From: Schistocerca nitens
Lineage: Eukaryota > Arthropoda > Insecta > Orthoptera > Acrididae
Length of the DNA stretch: 64,000 nucleotides
Reading direction: 5' to 3'
NCBI RefSeq assembly: GCF_023898315.1
Contig: NC_064614.1
Location: forward strand, 704,306,720-704,370,719
Part shown: positions 34,030-43,857 of the stretch, piece after piece
Layout: each line of letters starts with the position of its first letter
Position numbering within the stretch: the first letter of the stretch is position 1
Position numbers and translations under genes: made by a program
The notes under the pieces: model-generated
Seen by the model: the letters and a program-made list of their open reading frames with translations, nothing else
What the model was told of the DNA's origin: nothing
The model's database searches: none

Positions 34030-35156
34030 CACTGTCCAGTCACATAAATGTGATCACTTGACAAAAAGCCGGTATAACCACCATTTGTAGCGCGGACGTG
34101 TGTGAAGAGAATCAGTGAGATGGAAGATACCGACAGGGATGTGGAGCAGTGTCAATTCCAGTGCCGCGATCAGCTGATCTAGGAGTTAGGTTTCTCATTT
34201 GAGGATCCATGGCGGGGAACAGCCCGATCAAGGTGGTCCTACCGATTCTCAATTGAGCTAAAATCCGGGGAGTCTGGTGGCAAGGGGAGTACGATAAATT
34301 TATCCTGGCACTCTTCGAACCACGCACATAGACTGGGAGCTCTGTGGTACTTTCCTTGTCCTGCTGGTAGATGCCATCGTGCCGAGGAGAAAATAAACTG
34401 TACATATGGTCACCAAGAATAGATGCATAATTGTGTTGATTCATTGTGCCTCCCACGGAATGCTGCGAAATGATTCCCCATCCTTCTCCGGCCTGGACCC
34501 TTCCGACGATTGTTGCTGGGTGTTTGCTTTCAGACGTTTCACGCCGTGCACACAAACGGTCTCTGTTCGATGGAGCAGAAAACGTGATTCGTCTGAACGG
34601 AGTACTTGTCGCCACTCAGTGGACGTCCAGTGTGGTATAAGGCTGCATGAAACTGGCGCCTGCTGTGGAGGACCATATGCAACAACGTTCGCTGAACGGT
34701 CGTTGAGGAGAGTCTGTTGGTAGTCCCTCGGTTCATCTCGTGTTCAGTTGTTTAGCTGTTGCAAGTCTTTTCCCCCCGTACGTATCTCTGCAGCCGTTGT
34801 TCACCCCTGCCACGTACGGCCCATGGCGCATCACAGTTGCCGGCGCCGATTTTGGATTGCGCCTTGTTGCTATGCACGGTGTGCCTTAACCACGGCGGCA
34901 TGCACACAGTTTACAAACTGTAGCAGTTTCGGAAATGGTTCCATCCTTGCCGCAAAAGTCAATGATCATGTCCTTTAGGACGACAGATAGATCGTTTTCT
35001 TTCTGCATTACAACAACAACTGCATTGTTTCCCGCATCCCTCGCAACACACTTTATATACCCTCCCCTGCTACTGCTGCCACCTGCCGTCTGTGAGTAGT
35101 TATTGCACGTTGACGTCGAACATAAGAGGTGATAACATTAATGTGGCTGGACCGTG
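34030..35156 (-). mobile_element. Tc1-like transposon with broken transposase
   Basis: Ends CACTGTCCAGTCACATAAAT and, from the other strand, CACGGTCCAGCCACATTAAT, each next to TA (34028-34029 and 35157-35158). The 1127-bp element encodes transposase on the minus strand. An N-terminal frame near 34980 reads ENDLSVVLKDMIIDFCG. A block near 34380 reads RHDGIYQQDK (second Asp region), and WFEECQDKF and PPDSPDFSSIEN near 34250 carry the catalytic Glu. Multiple stops and frame changes make it dead. Confidence 0.87.
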
Positions 35157-35159
35157 TAT

Positions 35160-35850
35160 TTTAGACCACCTAGCCACAAACAGCCTTGACGTTATCGACA
35201 GTACCAATATAGAGTCCCTGGCCACTCGAGGATCTGTGGCAATGAAAAAGCCGATAGATTGGCTAGGATGGGAGCAACAACTCCATTTATTGGACCGGAA
35301 CCTGTCTTCACAATCACCAAGGCTATGATCAAATTAGAACTACGGAACTGGCTTAGGAAACAGCACGTAGGATATTGGACCAAGGTCCGTAAACAAAAAC
35401 ATGGTAAGGTAATGATGCCCAAGCCATGTTTTAAAAGAAGCTCTGTAATCCTGGGATTGAAGAGGAAAGAGACCAATCTCATGACTGAACTGATGACCGG
35501 CCATGGGAACTTCAAAAAAACCTACACACAATGGGTATAATGGAAGAGGACCCTAAATGTAGGATCTGTCATGAGGGTGAAGAAGCTGCATCACACCTAA
35601 TCTTTGAATGCATGGCATTGGAGAGTAAAAGATACAGAATCTTCGGGACAACTAGACCTGAAGAAATTGTGTCTAACAAAAAAACTGGTAGAGGGACTCC
35701 TTGCACTATTTAAGGCTACTGGTTGGCTTTACTAGATATACAGGGAGCGATACCGCACAATAAATCTAGTTTCGGTGCGGGCATTGGCGGGTTAGACCTA
35801 AGCTGTTTTAGCTCTCCTGTTAAAATCAAATCAAATCAAATCAAACCAAA
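35160..35850 (+). pseudogene. LINE 3' end: RNase H end, zinc-knuckle C-terminus and TCAAA tail
   Basis: The plus strand reads ADRLARMGATTPF near 35250, the end of an RNase H domain, continuing in an open frame to 35540 (KLELRNWLRKQHVGYW, LMTGHGNFKK). A frameshift near 35531 leads to MGIMEEDPKCRICHEGEEAA and SHLIFECMAL, the CxxC...H...C knuckle that ends R1/LOA/Jockey-type LINE proteins. The 3' tail is (TCAAA)n at 35826-35850. The piece begins right at the edge of the Tc1-like element. Confidence 0.78.
35826..35850. repeat. TCAAA pentamer tail of LINE
   Basis: About five units of TCAAA, the 3' terminal tail of the preceding LINE. Confidence 0.85.
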
Positions 35851-36490
35851 ATAGAGATAAGGATTAGCGATCACGGTGTCATCCTAGCCATGATGGTTTC
35901 TAAAGTTAATAAATCCATCAAAAAAGGCTAGGAAGGTTTTTATGTTCGAAAGAGCAGATAAGCAATTGTTAACATCCTACTTATACTATGAATGGACATC
36001 ATTTAGTTCCAGTATAATGAGGGTAGATGAGGTTCTCCCAAAGTTTAAAATAACCGTAATCGCAGTCTGCAGAAGTATATGCGGAATAAGTGATTAAAGG
36101 ATAAAAAAGACCCACCGTATCTTAATGACAAAATTCGGGCAATGCTGAGAAAACAGATTCTTGCACTCTCGGTTCTAGAAAGATCGCAGATTTGTCGACA
36201 GGCAAAGGTTAGTTGTAACTTGTGCGTCTACAACAGATAGATACGTCAAGCATACAACTACTTCCAACGTCATAAGTTAGCGAAAGAACTTACCGACAAT
36301 CCTAGAAAATTCTAGCACAACGTAAATGGCTTCTGGTCAGTCACTCGTATACCAATATGGTGTTTCAGTATAAGACTGCAAAAAGAAACCAAAAGTTTTA
36401 ATTTTGGCGTTTCAAATATTATTCACGCAGAAGGCTCGAACATATCTAACATCGCTTGATCGCCACACAGAATCCCATACGGCGGACAAA

Positions 36491-36626
36491 AAATGGTTCA
36501 AATGGCTCTGAGCACTATGGGACTTAACTTCTGAGGTCATCAGTCCCCTAGAACTTAGAACTTAACCGTAGCGGTCGCGCGGTTCCAGACTGTAGCGCCT
36601 AGAACCGCTCGGCCACCCCGGCCGGC
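36491..36626 (-). mobile_element. SINE (family A) with internal deletion
   Basis: Flanked by TACGGCGGACAAA (36478-36490) and TACGGAGGACAAA (36627-36639), one mismatch. The copy has both termini but lacks about 65 bp in the middle, including box B, jumping from CTTAGAAC to TTAACCGTAGCG. It is therefore Pol III-incompetent as it stands. Confidence 0.9.
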
Positions 36627-36970
36627 TACGGAGGACAAACATGGGCATCTCTGGTGTTCAGAAGCAACTAAAAGGGCTGAAAAGAAATACGTCGACAGGT
36701 CCAGATGGGATGCACGTTCAGCTTTACAGAGAACAGTCTTGGGTATTGGCCTCGTACTTACACTATGTTATCAAAAGTTTCCGGAAACCTGGCTGAAAAT
36801 GACTTACAAATTCATGGCGCCCTCCATCGGCAATGCTGGAATTCAGTATGGTGTTGGACCACTCTTAACTTTGATGACAGCTTCCACTCTCGCAGGCGTA
36901 CATCCAATCGGGTGCTGGAAAGTTTCTTGCGAAATGGTAGCCCATTCTTCACGGAGTGCTGCACTGAGAA

Positions 36971-37385
36971 AAAGAAGAAGAAGAAGATGATGATGATGCT
37001 GATGATGTTTGATTTGTGGGGCGCTCAACTGCGCGGTTATCAGCGCCCGTACAAATTCCCAGCCTTTGCTCAGTTCAGTCTCCCCACTGCCATGAATGAG
37101 GATGAAATGATGAAGACAACACAAACACCCAGTCATCTCGAGGCAGGTGAAAATTCCTGACCTACGGTCGCAGGTTCGAATCCTGCCTCGGGCATGGATG
37201 TGTATGATGTCCTTAGGTTAATTAGGTTTAAGTAGTTCTAAGTTCTAGGGGACTGATGACCACAGATGTTAAGGCCCATAGTGCTCAGAGCCATTTGAAC
37301 CAAAATCCCTGACCCCGCCGGAAATCGAACCCGGGACCCCGTGCTCGGGAAGCGAGAACGCGACCGCGAGATCACGAGCTGCGGA
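36971..37385 (-). mobile_element. Long SINE with tRNA-like head (family B-related), split by another SINE
   Basis: CTGCACTGAGAA occurs at 36959-36970 and 37386-37397, bounding the element inside the Tc1 transposase. The minus-strand head is GCAGCTCGTGATCTCGCGGT with box B GGTTCGATTTCCGGCGGGG, as in family B. The body beyond the head differs (CCAGTCATCTCGAGGCAGG, then GCGCTGATAACCGCGCAGTT). The 3' end is a GAT/CTT microsatellite (36971-37008). Family A SINE 37163-37311 sits within it. Confidence 0.85.
37163..37311 (+). mobile_element. SINE (family A), 5' truncated, nested in a SINE
   Basis: Flanked by AAAATTCCTGACC (37150-37162) and AAAATCCCTGACC (37312-37324). It begins at TACGGTCGCAGG, so it lacks the box A half of the tRNA head. 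This is the innermost layer of a LINE > Tc1 > SINE > SINE stack. Confidence 0.92.
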
Positions 37386-37635
37386 CTGCACTGAGAAGAG
37401 GTATTGATGTCAGTCGGTGAGGCCTACAACGAAGTCGACGTTCCAAAACATTTCAAAGGTGTTCTGTAGGATTCAGGTCAGGACTCTGTGCAGGCCATTC
37501 CATTACAGCATTGTTATTATCGTGTAACCACTCCGCCACAGGCCGTGCATTATGAACAGAACAGGTGCTCGATCGTGTCGAAAGATGCAGTCGCCATCCC
37601 CCAGTTGCTCTTCAACAGTGGGAAGGAAGAAGGTG

Positions 37636-37836
37636 CCGGCCATTGTGGCCGTGCGGTTCTAGGCCCTTCAGTCTGGAACCGCGTGACCGCTACGGTCGCA
37701 GGTTCGAATCCTGCCTCGGGCATGGATGTGTTTGATGTACTAAGGTTAGTTAGGTTTAAGTAGTTCTCTAAGTTCTAGGGGACTGATGACGACAGATGTT
37801 ATGTCCCATTGTGCACAGAGCCATTTGAACCATTTT
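37636..37836 (+). mobile_element. tRNA-derived SINE (family A) inside Tc1
   Basis: The 14-bp repeat GAAGGAAGAAGGTG is at 37622-37635 and 37837-37850. The sequence is full length from CCGGCCATTGTGGCCG to CATTTGAACC, with several private substitutions (CCATTGTGCACAGAG). Confidence 0.95.
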
Positions 37837-38599
37837 GAAGGAAGAAGGTGGTTAAAACATCAATGTAGGCCTGTGCTGTGATAGTGCCAGGCAACACAAC
37901 AGGGGGTGGAAGCTCCCTCCATGAAAAACACGACCACGCAATAACACCACTGCCTCCGAATTTTACTGTTGGCACTACATACACTGTCGGATAACGTTCA
38001 GCGGATATTTGTTATACCCAGACCCTGCCATCGGATCGCCACATTGCGTACCGTGATTCGTCACTCCACACAACCCTTTTCCACTGTTCAGTCGTCCAAT
38101 GTTTACGCTCCTTATACCAAGCGAGACGTCGTTTGGCATTTACCGGCGTGATGTATGGCTTATAAGCAGCCGCTCGACCATGGGATCCAAGTTTTCTCAT
38201 CCACCGCCTAACTGTCATAGTACTTGCAGTAGATCCTGATGCTGTCTGTGTCAGTCAACAGACGAGGTCGACCTGTAGTCTTTTGTGCTGTACTTGTGCC
38301 TTCACGTTTCCACTTGACTATCACATCGGAAACAGTGGACCTAGGGATGTTTAGGAGTGTGGAAATCTCGCGTACAGACGTATGACACAAGTGACAGCTA
38401 AATCACCTGACCATGTTCGAAGTCCGTGAGTTCCGCGGAGCGCCCCATTGTGGTCTCTCATGATGTCTAATGACTACTGAGGTCGCTGATATGGAGTACC
38501 CTGCAGCAGGTGGCAGCACAATGCACCTAATATGAGAAACGTAGTTTCTGGGCGTGTCCTGATACTTTTGATCACATAGTGTAGCTTGCATTTATAGCG

Positions 38600-39420
38600 A
38601 ATCATATTTCTCAAAGCTTTTGACACATTGCCATGCTACAGACTGTTAACGAAGATCCGAATATACGGGAAAGGTCCGCAGTTATTTGAGTGAACCTAAG
38701 ACTTTTTTTTTTCAAGTGATAGAACGCACTGCTTTGTTTGGGACGACAGCTGTTCAACAGGGACATGGGTATCGTCCGGAGTGATAGGACCATTCTTTTA
38801 CATAAACGATCTGACGGATAGGCTGAGCAGCAATCTGCGATTGCTTGCTGATGACATTGTGATGTACGGGACAGTGTCGTCGCTGGGTGACTGCAGGAGG
38901 ATATGGGATGACTTACCTACAATTTCTATTTGCTGTGATGAATAGCAATTGGTTCTAAACGTGGAAAAATACAAGTTAACGCAGATGAGTAGGAGAGACA
39001 ATCTTCCAGTGTACAAATACAGTATTAGTGGCAAGCTGCTTGAAACAGTCACGTCGATTAAATATCTAGGCGTAACGTTGCAAAGTGACATGAAATTCGG
39101 TTGTAGCGAAGGCCAATGGTCGACTTCGGTTTATTGAGAAGGTTCTAGGAAAGTGTGGCTCGTCAACAAAGGAGACCGCGTATAGCACACTTGCACGATC
39201 TATTCTTGATTACTGTTCGAGTGTTTTTTTAGTTTTAGTTTTTCATCGAAACAATTCAGAGGTGTCCTGGTAGATTTTCGTCCGGGAGGTTCGATCAGTA
39301 TGCGACTACTGCGAAATGCTGCATGAACGCAGCGGGAACGCTGTAGGGAAGAAGTGCTTTTCGCGAAACACGATTGAAAATATTTAGAGAAACGCCATTT
39401 GCGACAGAACTAACTACCCT
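38600..39420 (+). pseudogene. Reverse transcriptase remnant, catalytic box changed
   Basis: FLKAFDTLPC then GSVIGP-like sequence, FYINDLTDRL and SNLRLLADDIVMYG (about 38850), where the usual FADD box reads LADD. The thumb region YKYSISGKLLETVTSIKYLG (38949-39137) follows, then RLRFIEKVLGKC in a shifted frame and LARSILDYCSSV. Many stops. The N-terminal fingers are separated by the Tc1 insertion and partly deleted. Confidence 0.75.
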
Positions 39421-39434
39421 GTTGTCAGCAACAA

Positions 39435-39629
39435 ATTGTTCAAATGGCTCTGAGCACTATGACTTAACTTCCGAGGTCATCAGTCCCCTAGAACTTAGAA
39501 CTACTTAAACCTAACTAACCTAAGGACATCACACACATCCATGCCTGAGGCAGGATTCGAACCTGCGACCGTAGCGGTCGCGCGGTTCCAGACTGTAGCG
39601 CCTAGAACCGCTCGGCCACTCTGGCCGGC
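39435..39629 (-). mobile_element. tRNA-derived SINE (family A), full length
   Basis: Flanked by TGTCAGCAACAA (39423-39434) and TGCCAGCAACAA (39630-39641). Inserted in the 3' part of the LINE at 36090-39770. Confidence 0.93.
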
Positions 39630-39770
39630 TGCCAGCAACAACAAGGGCCGTCAAGACGAGTCAAATCAATGCTCCTACGGAACCTTATAGATGTCGCTTT
39701 TCCGTCGCTCCATTTGTGAATGGAACACGCACCGTATTGGGGCTTGCAAATGTATCTAAATGTAGATGAG

Positions 39771-40638
39771 TGCCAAAGAAATAGTTTTCAAAGAAAATAA
39801 ATTTCCTGTGAGTCCTTGGGAAAGTAACTAACAGTAGATTCGTACATATCACTGCTTATTCGATTAAAAAAATCAGTATCTTGGTCTGACAGTATTTTAT
39901 TAAAATTGATTGTCGGTTTCGGGTTTGCAGCCATCAACAAATCTAAAAATTCAGCAACGTCACGTAGGCACGTAGTTAATTTTAATAAAGTATCATGTGG
40001 TCAAAATATAATTTTTTGTAGTCAAATCAGTCACAAATGTCACTGGTCTCCTCAGGAGATACAAACGGTCTCATTTCGCGGCCCCGCTTATTGTGTACAC
40101 ACACATTAAAGGACACTATAAGGATGATTTGAAAAATTCCTCTGGCGGTTTCTCGAGTTGGTATTCGTTTTTATTAGGCGCAAGCCGATGGTACGGCAAC
40201 AGAGGACATAGGGGCTGTCTCCATTGGCCCAAATACTTCCTGTGGGAGTTCCCCACAGTGACGGAGTCGACCGCTCTTATCGACTTTGGCCGCGTAACGC
40301 GCGTGCGTGGTCGCAGTTCCATCATGCAGGAACCGAATGACGACAGGCAGCAGCCGCTGCGTACTCGCCTGCACGTTACAGCACCGTAGCTGATGATACA
40401 CGTCTCCGCTTTCGCTCATCTGGATCCAAACCACCACGGTCTCAGTTCTGGCAACTCCCAGCTCTCACAGCCGTCTTGTGGGTTAAAGTGTGCACCAGCC
40501 CGGCACTCGAATGGATAACTGCATTCCTGGGGCGTGCAAGCGCCACTCACAGAAGCCATGCTGCCGATGTATGCACGGGCTCCCAAATCCGCCTTCTGTG
40601 AACCGATTTCCCAAAACTGTCTCTGATTAGCCCAATAT
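39771..40638. other. No recognisable gene
   Basis: The GC-richer section 40130-40630 has overlapping frames on both strands but no family I recognise. Confidence 0.4.
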
Positions 40639-40900
40639 CTTTTTTTTTTTTTTTTTTTTTTAATTGACATAGTACCAACTGGAAGTCTGAGATCTCTGTA
40701 AATGTTGTTATAATATTTTATTAAGTCACAGTCGCTTGAATATATATAAAATTTTCACAGTATTAGTTTCAGCAAGTAGGTGTCATCTTCAGAAGTGATA
40801 AATCGACTAAGCCGGTTCGCGCAGATATAAAACTAATAAAGTTAGGCACTTGAGACATCACGAAGCCAAATAAAATGTTTCAGTGAATTTATATATGGCC
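40639..40900 (-). mobile_element. Retroelement 3' end with A-tail, possibly Penelope-like
   Basis: On the minus strand, TCTGAAGATGACACCTACTT and GCTGAAACTAATACTGTG are followed by AATAAAATATTATAAC, then about 60 bp, then a run of about 23 A (T run at 40639-40661 on the plus strand). The GAAGATGACACCTA...GAAAC pattern is what I associate with the 3' region of Penelope-like elements. No coding sequence or target duplication is visible. Confidence 0.35.
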
Positions 40901-41749
40901 AAAAATGTATTTGTTATACACGAGTACAAAACTTTATTAGAGGATTTATCATGGTAGCAACTACTTGTCGAAACTCGTAATGTGAATATTTTACACATTT
41001 ATTTAAATTATCATGATGTAAGAAGCTGTTATACAAACTCCATATATATCTATTCCGGTGATGCAGACTTCGGTGCCAGATTTGTGTCGCTACCCACTTT
41101 CGCTTCATGTAAACACTCTTCTGCAGTTGAGTCGTCATTGTGTTGTCAGGTTCCTGCTTCCTCATACGATGTTGGTTTGTGTGGGCGAAGTGATTTTACG
41201 TTGAGTGAAGGGAAAGTAGTAGTGTTGTACTGACCAAGAAGTTATTCATTTCTTTTATTTAATTGACAATAAGTACCTTCTTATTTTTATAAGGTGCAAA
41301 GCAATACGTAAAAACTGATACTTTGTATAGTCGAAGTACTTGGTAGCAGCCACGAACAGTGGCTGGTGACAGAACATTCACTAATTCTATACACAGGATT
41401 ATGAATTTGTCTTTACGCTTTAGGAAATTTTCTAGCCGTTCCAGGTCTCTACAATGGATATTGGACATTGAGTTGGATAAGAGTTACGAACTGCCTCTTG
41501 CAAAACACAGCAGTGATTACTTTTATTTTGACTATCAATTTCGATCACATTCTGACCATCCAAAGACCTTATGAACTGTTGTAGCAGTAGACTAGCCACT
41601 AGACGTGTTCCAGGCACATTAATGTTTATATAGCAAGACAGGGTGTCTATTTGTTATATCACGTGGAAGAGGTTGCAGTGTTGAGGCTGTATTAGCGCAT
41701 GTAATACTCGATGAACACTGTTTCTCGAGGCACAGTCCTTGTATGCACT
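40901..41749. other. No recognisable gene
   Basis: Nothing identified. Small open frames only. Confidence 0.4.
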
Positions 41750-42467
41750 TTATATGTAAAATATCTGGCCAGAAACATCTGGACACCTATTGGTGGAATC
41801 TCTTTGCCATTATAACGGCTTCAACTCTGCTGGGAAGATGTAACTCATCTCAGAGGTGTTCAGTTGGATTTAGGTCGGGACTCTGAGCAGGCCAGTCCAT
41901 TTTGGGAATATTATGATCTACAGATCATTGCCTCATGGGTGCTTCTTTCTGATACAGTCATCGTCTTCGAATCGCCTCTACTGTACGCAGTACACAGTAC
42001 TGTAAAATATGTTCAAATCGTGCATTTACGTTTTTATTAGGAGCAGTAAGAGAGCCACACCCTAACCACAAGAAACACCCCCCTATTGTAATACCGACCC
42101 CTCCTTACTTCACAGTTGACTACAGAAATGTGTGGCTTGTGATGAGCTGCTCGACCATTGTGCCCCTTCTTAGACTGACTGCTGGAAGTCACAGGTGATT
42201 CCTCTTGCTGATTTCATGAAAAGTTAAATAACCACCCTCTGCAGTGTTACAGTGCCTGTCAAACGAAGCGTTAGACCTGCCTGGTCTTGGTTTATTTGTG
42301 GTTGTTCCTTCACCTTTTCACTTCACAGTGACATCACCAGCAGTCTACTGGAAAGCTTTAGAAGGGCTGTGATTTCTCTGATGGATTTTTTACTCAGGTG
42401 ACAGTCAGTGACTAGGCAACGTGCCAAGCCACTGAGCTTACTTCACTGACCCATTCTGCTGTTACTA
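41750..42467 (-). pseudogene. Strongly decayed Tc1-like transposon, left portion
   Basis: ATCTGGCCAGAAACATCTGG near the left edge resembles a Tc1 terminus, and GGATTTAGGTCGGGACTCTG then AGCAGGCCAGTCCATT parallel the same region of the Tc1 at 36761 (GGATTCAGGTCAGGACTCTG, GCAGGCCATTCCATT), so homology is seen at nucleotide level. No frame survives. The Tc1-like element 42468-43857 is inserted at its right side. Confidence 0.6.
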
Positions 42468-43857
42468 CACTACTGGCCATTAAAATTGTTACATCACGAA
42501 GATGACGTGCTACAGACGCGAAATTTAACCGACAGGAAGAAGATGCTGTGATATGTAAATGATTAGCTTTTCAGAGCATTCACACAAGGTTGGCCCCGGT
42601 GGCGACACCTACAATGTGCTGACATGAGGAAAGTTTCCAACCGATTTCTCATACACAAACAGCAGTTGACCGGCGTTGCCTGGTGAAACGTTGTTGTGAT
42701 GCCTCTTGTAAGGAGGAGAAATGCGTACCATCACGTTTCCGACTTTGATAAAGGTCGGATTGTATCCTATCGCGATTGCGGTTCATCGTATCGCGACATT
42801 GCTGCTCGCGTTGGTCGAGGTCCAATGACAGCAGAATATGGAATCGGTGGGTTCAGGAGGGTAATACGGAACGCTGTGCTGGATCCCAACGGCCTCGTGT
42901 CGCTAGCAGTCGAGATGACAGGCGTCTTATCCGCATGGCTGTAACGGATCGTGCAACCACGTCTCGATCCCTGAGTCAACAGAAGGGGACGTTTGCAAGA
43001 CAACAACTGCACGAACAGTTCGACGACGTTTGCAGCAGCTTGGCTATCAGCTCGGAGACCATGGCTGCGGTTACCCTTGACGCTGCATCACAGACAGGAG
43101 CGCCTGCGATGGTGTACTCAACGACGAACCTGGGTGCACGAATGGCAAAACGTCATTTTTTCGGATGAATCCAGGTTCTATTTACAGAATCATGATGGTC
43201 GCATCCGTGTTTGGTGACATCGCGGTGAACGCAAATTGGAAGCGCATATTCGTCATCGCCATACTGGCGTATTACCTGGCGTGATGGTATGGGGTGCCAT
43301 TGGTTACACGTCTCGGTCACATCTTGTTTGCATTAACGGCACTTTGAATAGTGGACGTTACATTTCAGATGTGTTACGACCTGTGGCCCTACCCTTCATT
43401 CGATCCCTGCGAAACCCTACATTTCAGCAGGATAATGCACGACCGCATGTTGCAGGTCCTGTACGGGCCTTTCTGGATACAGAAAATGTTCGACTGCTGC
43501 CTTGGCCAGCACATTCTCCAGATCTCTCACCAACTGAAAACGTCTGGTCAATGGTGGCCGAGCAACTGGCTCGTCACAATACGCCAGTCACTACTCTTGA
43601 TGAACTGTGTTGAATCTGCATGGGCAGCTGTACCTGTACACGCCATCCAAGCTCTGTTAGACTCAATGCCCAGGTGTATCAAGGCCGTTATTACGGCCAG
43701 AGGTAGTTGTTCTGGGAATTGATTTCTCAGGATCTATGCACCCAAATTGGGTGAAAATGTAATCAAATGTCAGTTCTAGTTTAATATATTTGTCCAATGA
43801 ATACCCGTTTATCATCTGCATTTCTTCTTGGTGTTGCAATTTTAATGGCCAGTAGTG
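42468..43857 (+). mobile_element. Tc1/mariner-type transposon, complete ends, nearly intact transposase
   Basis: Both ends begin CACTACTGGCCATTAAAATT read inward, with TA at 42466-42467 and 43858-43859. The ends are identical over at least 20 bp, which suggests a young copy. Length is 1390 bp. Confidence 0.93.
42696..43670 (+). pseudogene. Tc1-like transposase, few frameshifts (DD34E)
   Basis: N-terminal helix-turn-helix in SDFDKGRIVSYRDCGSSYRD (from 42696). A frameshift near 42830 gives WNRWVQEGNTERCAGSQRPR. After a second near 43080 the frame reads WQNVIFSDESRFYLQ with the first catalytic Asp and DGRIRVW, ending at a stop at 43217. The last frame (43236-43613) has GVMVWGAIGYTSRSHL, FQQDNARPHVAG with the second Asp and SPDLSPTENVWSMV with the catalytic Glu. 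All catalytic residues remain. Three small lesions and a stop inactivate it. Confidence 0.9.

Larger units (their letters stand above)
36800..38470 (-). pseudogene. Tc1-like transposase pseudogene (DD34E), interrupted by SINEs
   Basis: From the N-terminus: helix-turn-helix REISTLLNIPRSTVSDVIVK (38208-38390), then WTTEQWKRVVWSDESRYAMW with the first catalytic Asp and DGRVW (38012-38218). Next is VKFGGSGVIAWSCFS (near 37950), then SINE insertion, then the C-terminal AALREEWATISQETFQHPIG (near 36900) ending VIKVKSGPTPY. The second Asp and the Glu region fall near 37450-37620 (in decayed frames, TGSDLNPTEHLWNVLERRL-type sequence is only partly visible). Non-functional. Confidence 0.85.
36761..38581 (-). 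mobile_element. Tc1-like transposon carrying nested SINEs
   Basis: Ends CACTATGTTATCAAAAGTTT (left) and, from the other strand, CACTATGTGATCAAAAGTAT (right), next to TA at 36759-36760 and 38582-38583. Total 1821 bp. Removing the SINE insertions and their duplications leaves about 1.18 kb, normal for Tc1. A second, rearranged copy of the same family lies at 50372-51727. Confidence 0.9.
36090..39770 (+). mobile_element. Non-LTR retrotransposon remnant split by four insertion sites
   Basis: Pre-RT linker (LNDKIRAMLRKQIL, about 36120) and the start of the RT (GVQKQLKGLKRNTSTGPDG, about 36655) lie left of a Tc1 element. Immediately right of it the minor remnant FLKAFDTLPC (about 38610) is the DFxKAFDTVPH motif, followed by FYINDLTDRLSSNLRLL at 38800. 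The 3' tail ATCTAAATGTAGATG is at about 39755. SINEs at 36491 and 39435 and the Tc1 at 36761-38581 (itself carrying three SINEs) interrupt it. The family is close to the element at 1467-4502. Confidence 0.75.

Noticed and set aside
36705..37160. 151-codon plus-strand frame
   Set aside because: It runs through the junctions of a LINE, a Tc1 and a SINE microsatellite, so it cannot be a gene.
40093..40437. Overlapping frames in GC-richer DNA
   Set aside because: No family signature on either strand and no splice signals I trust.
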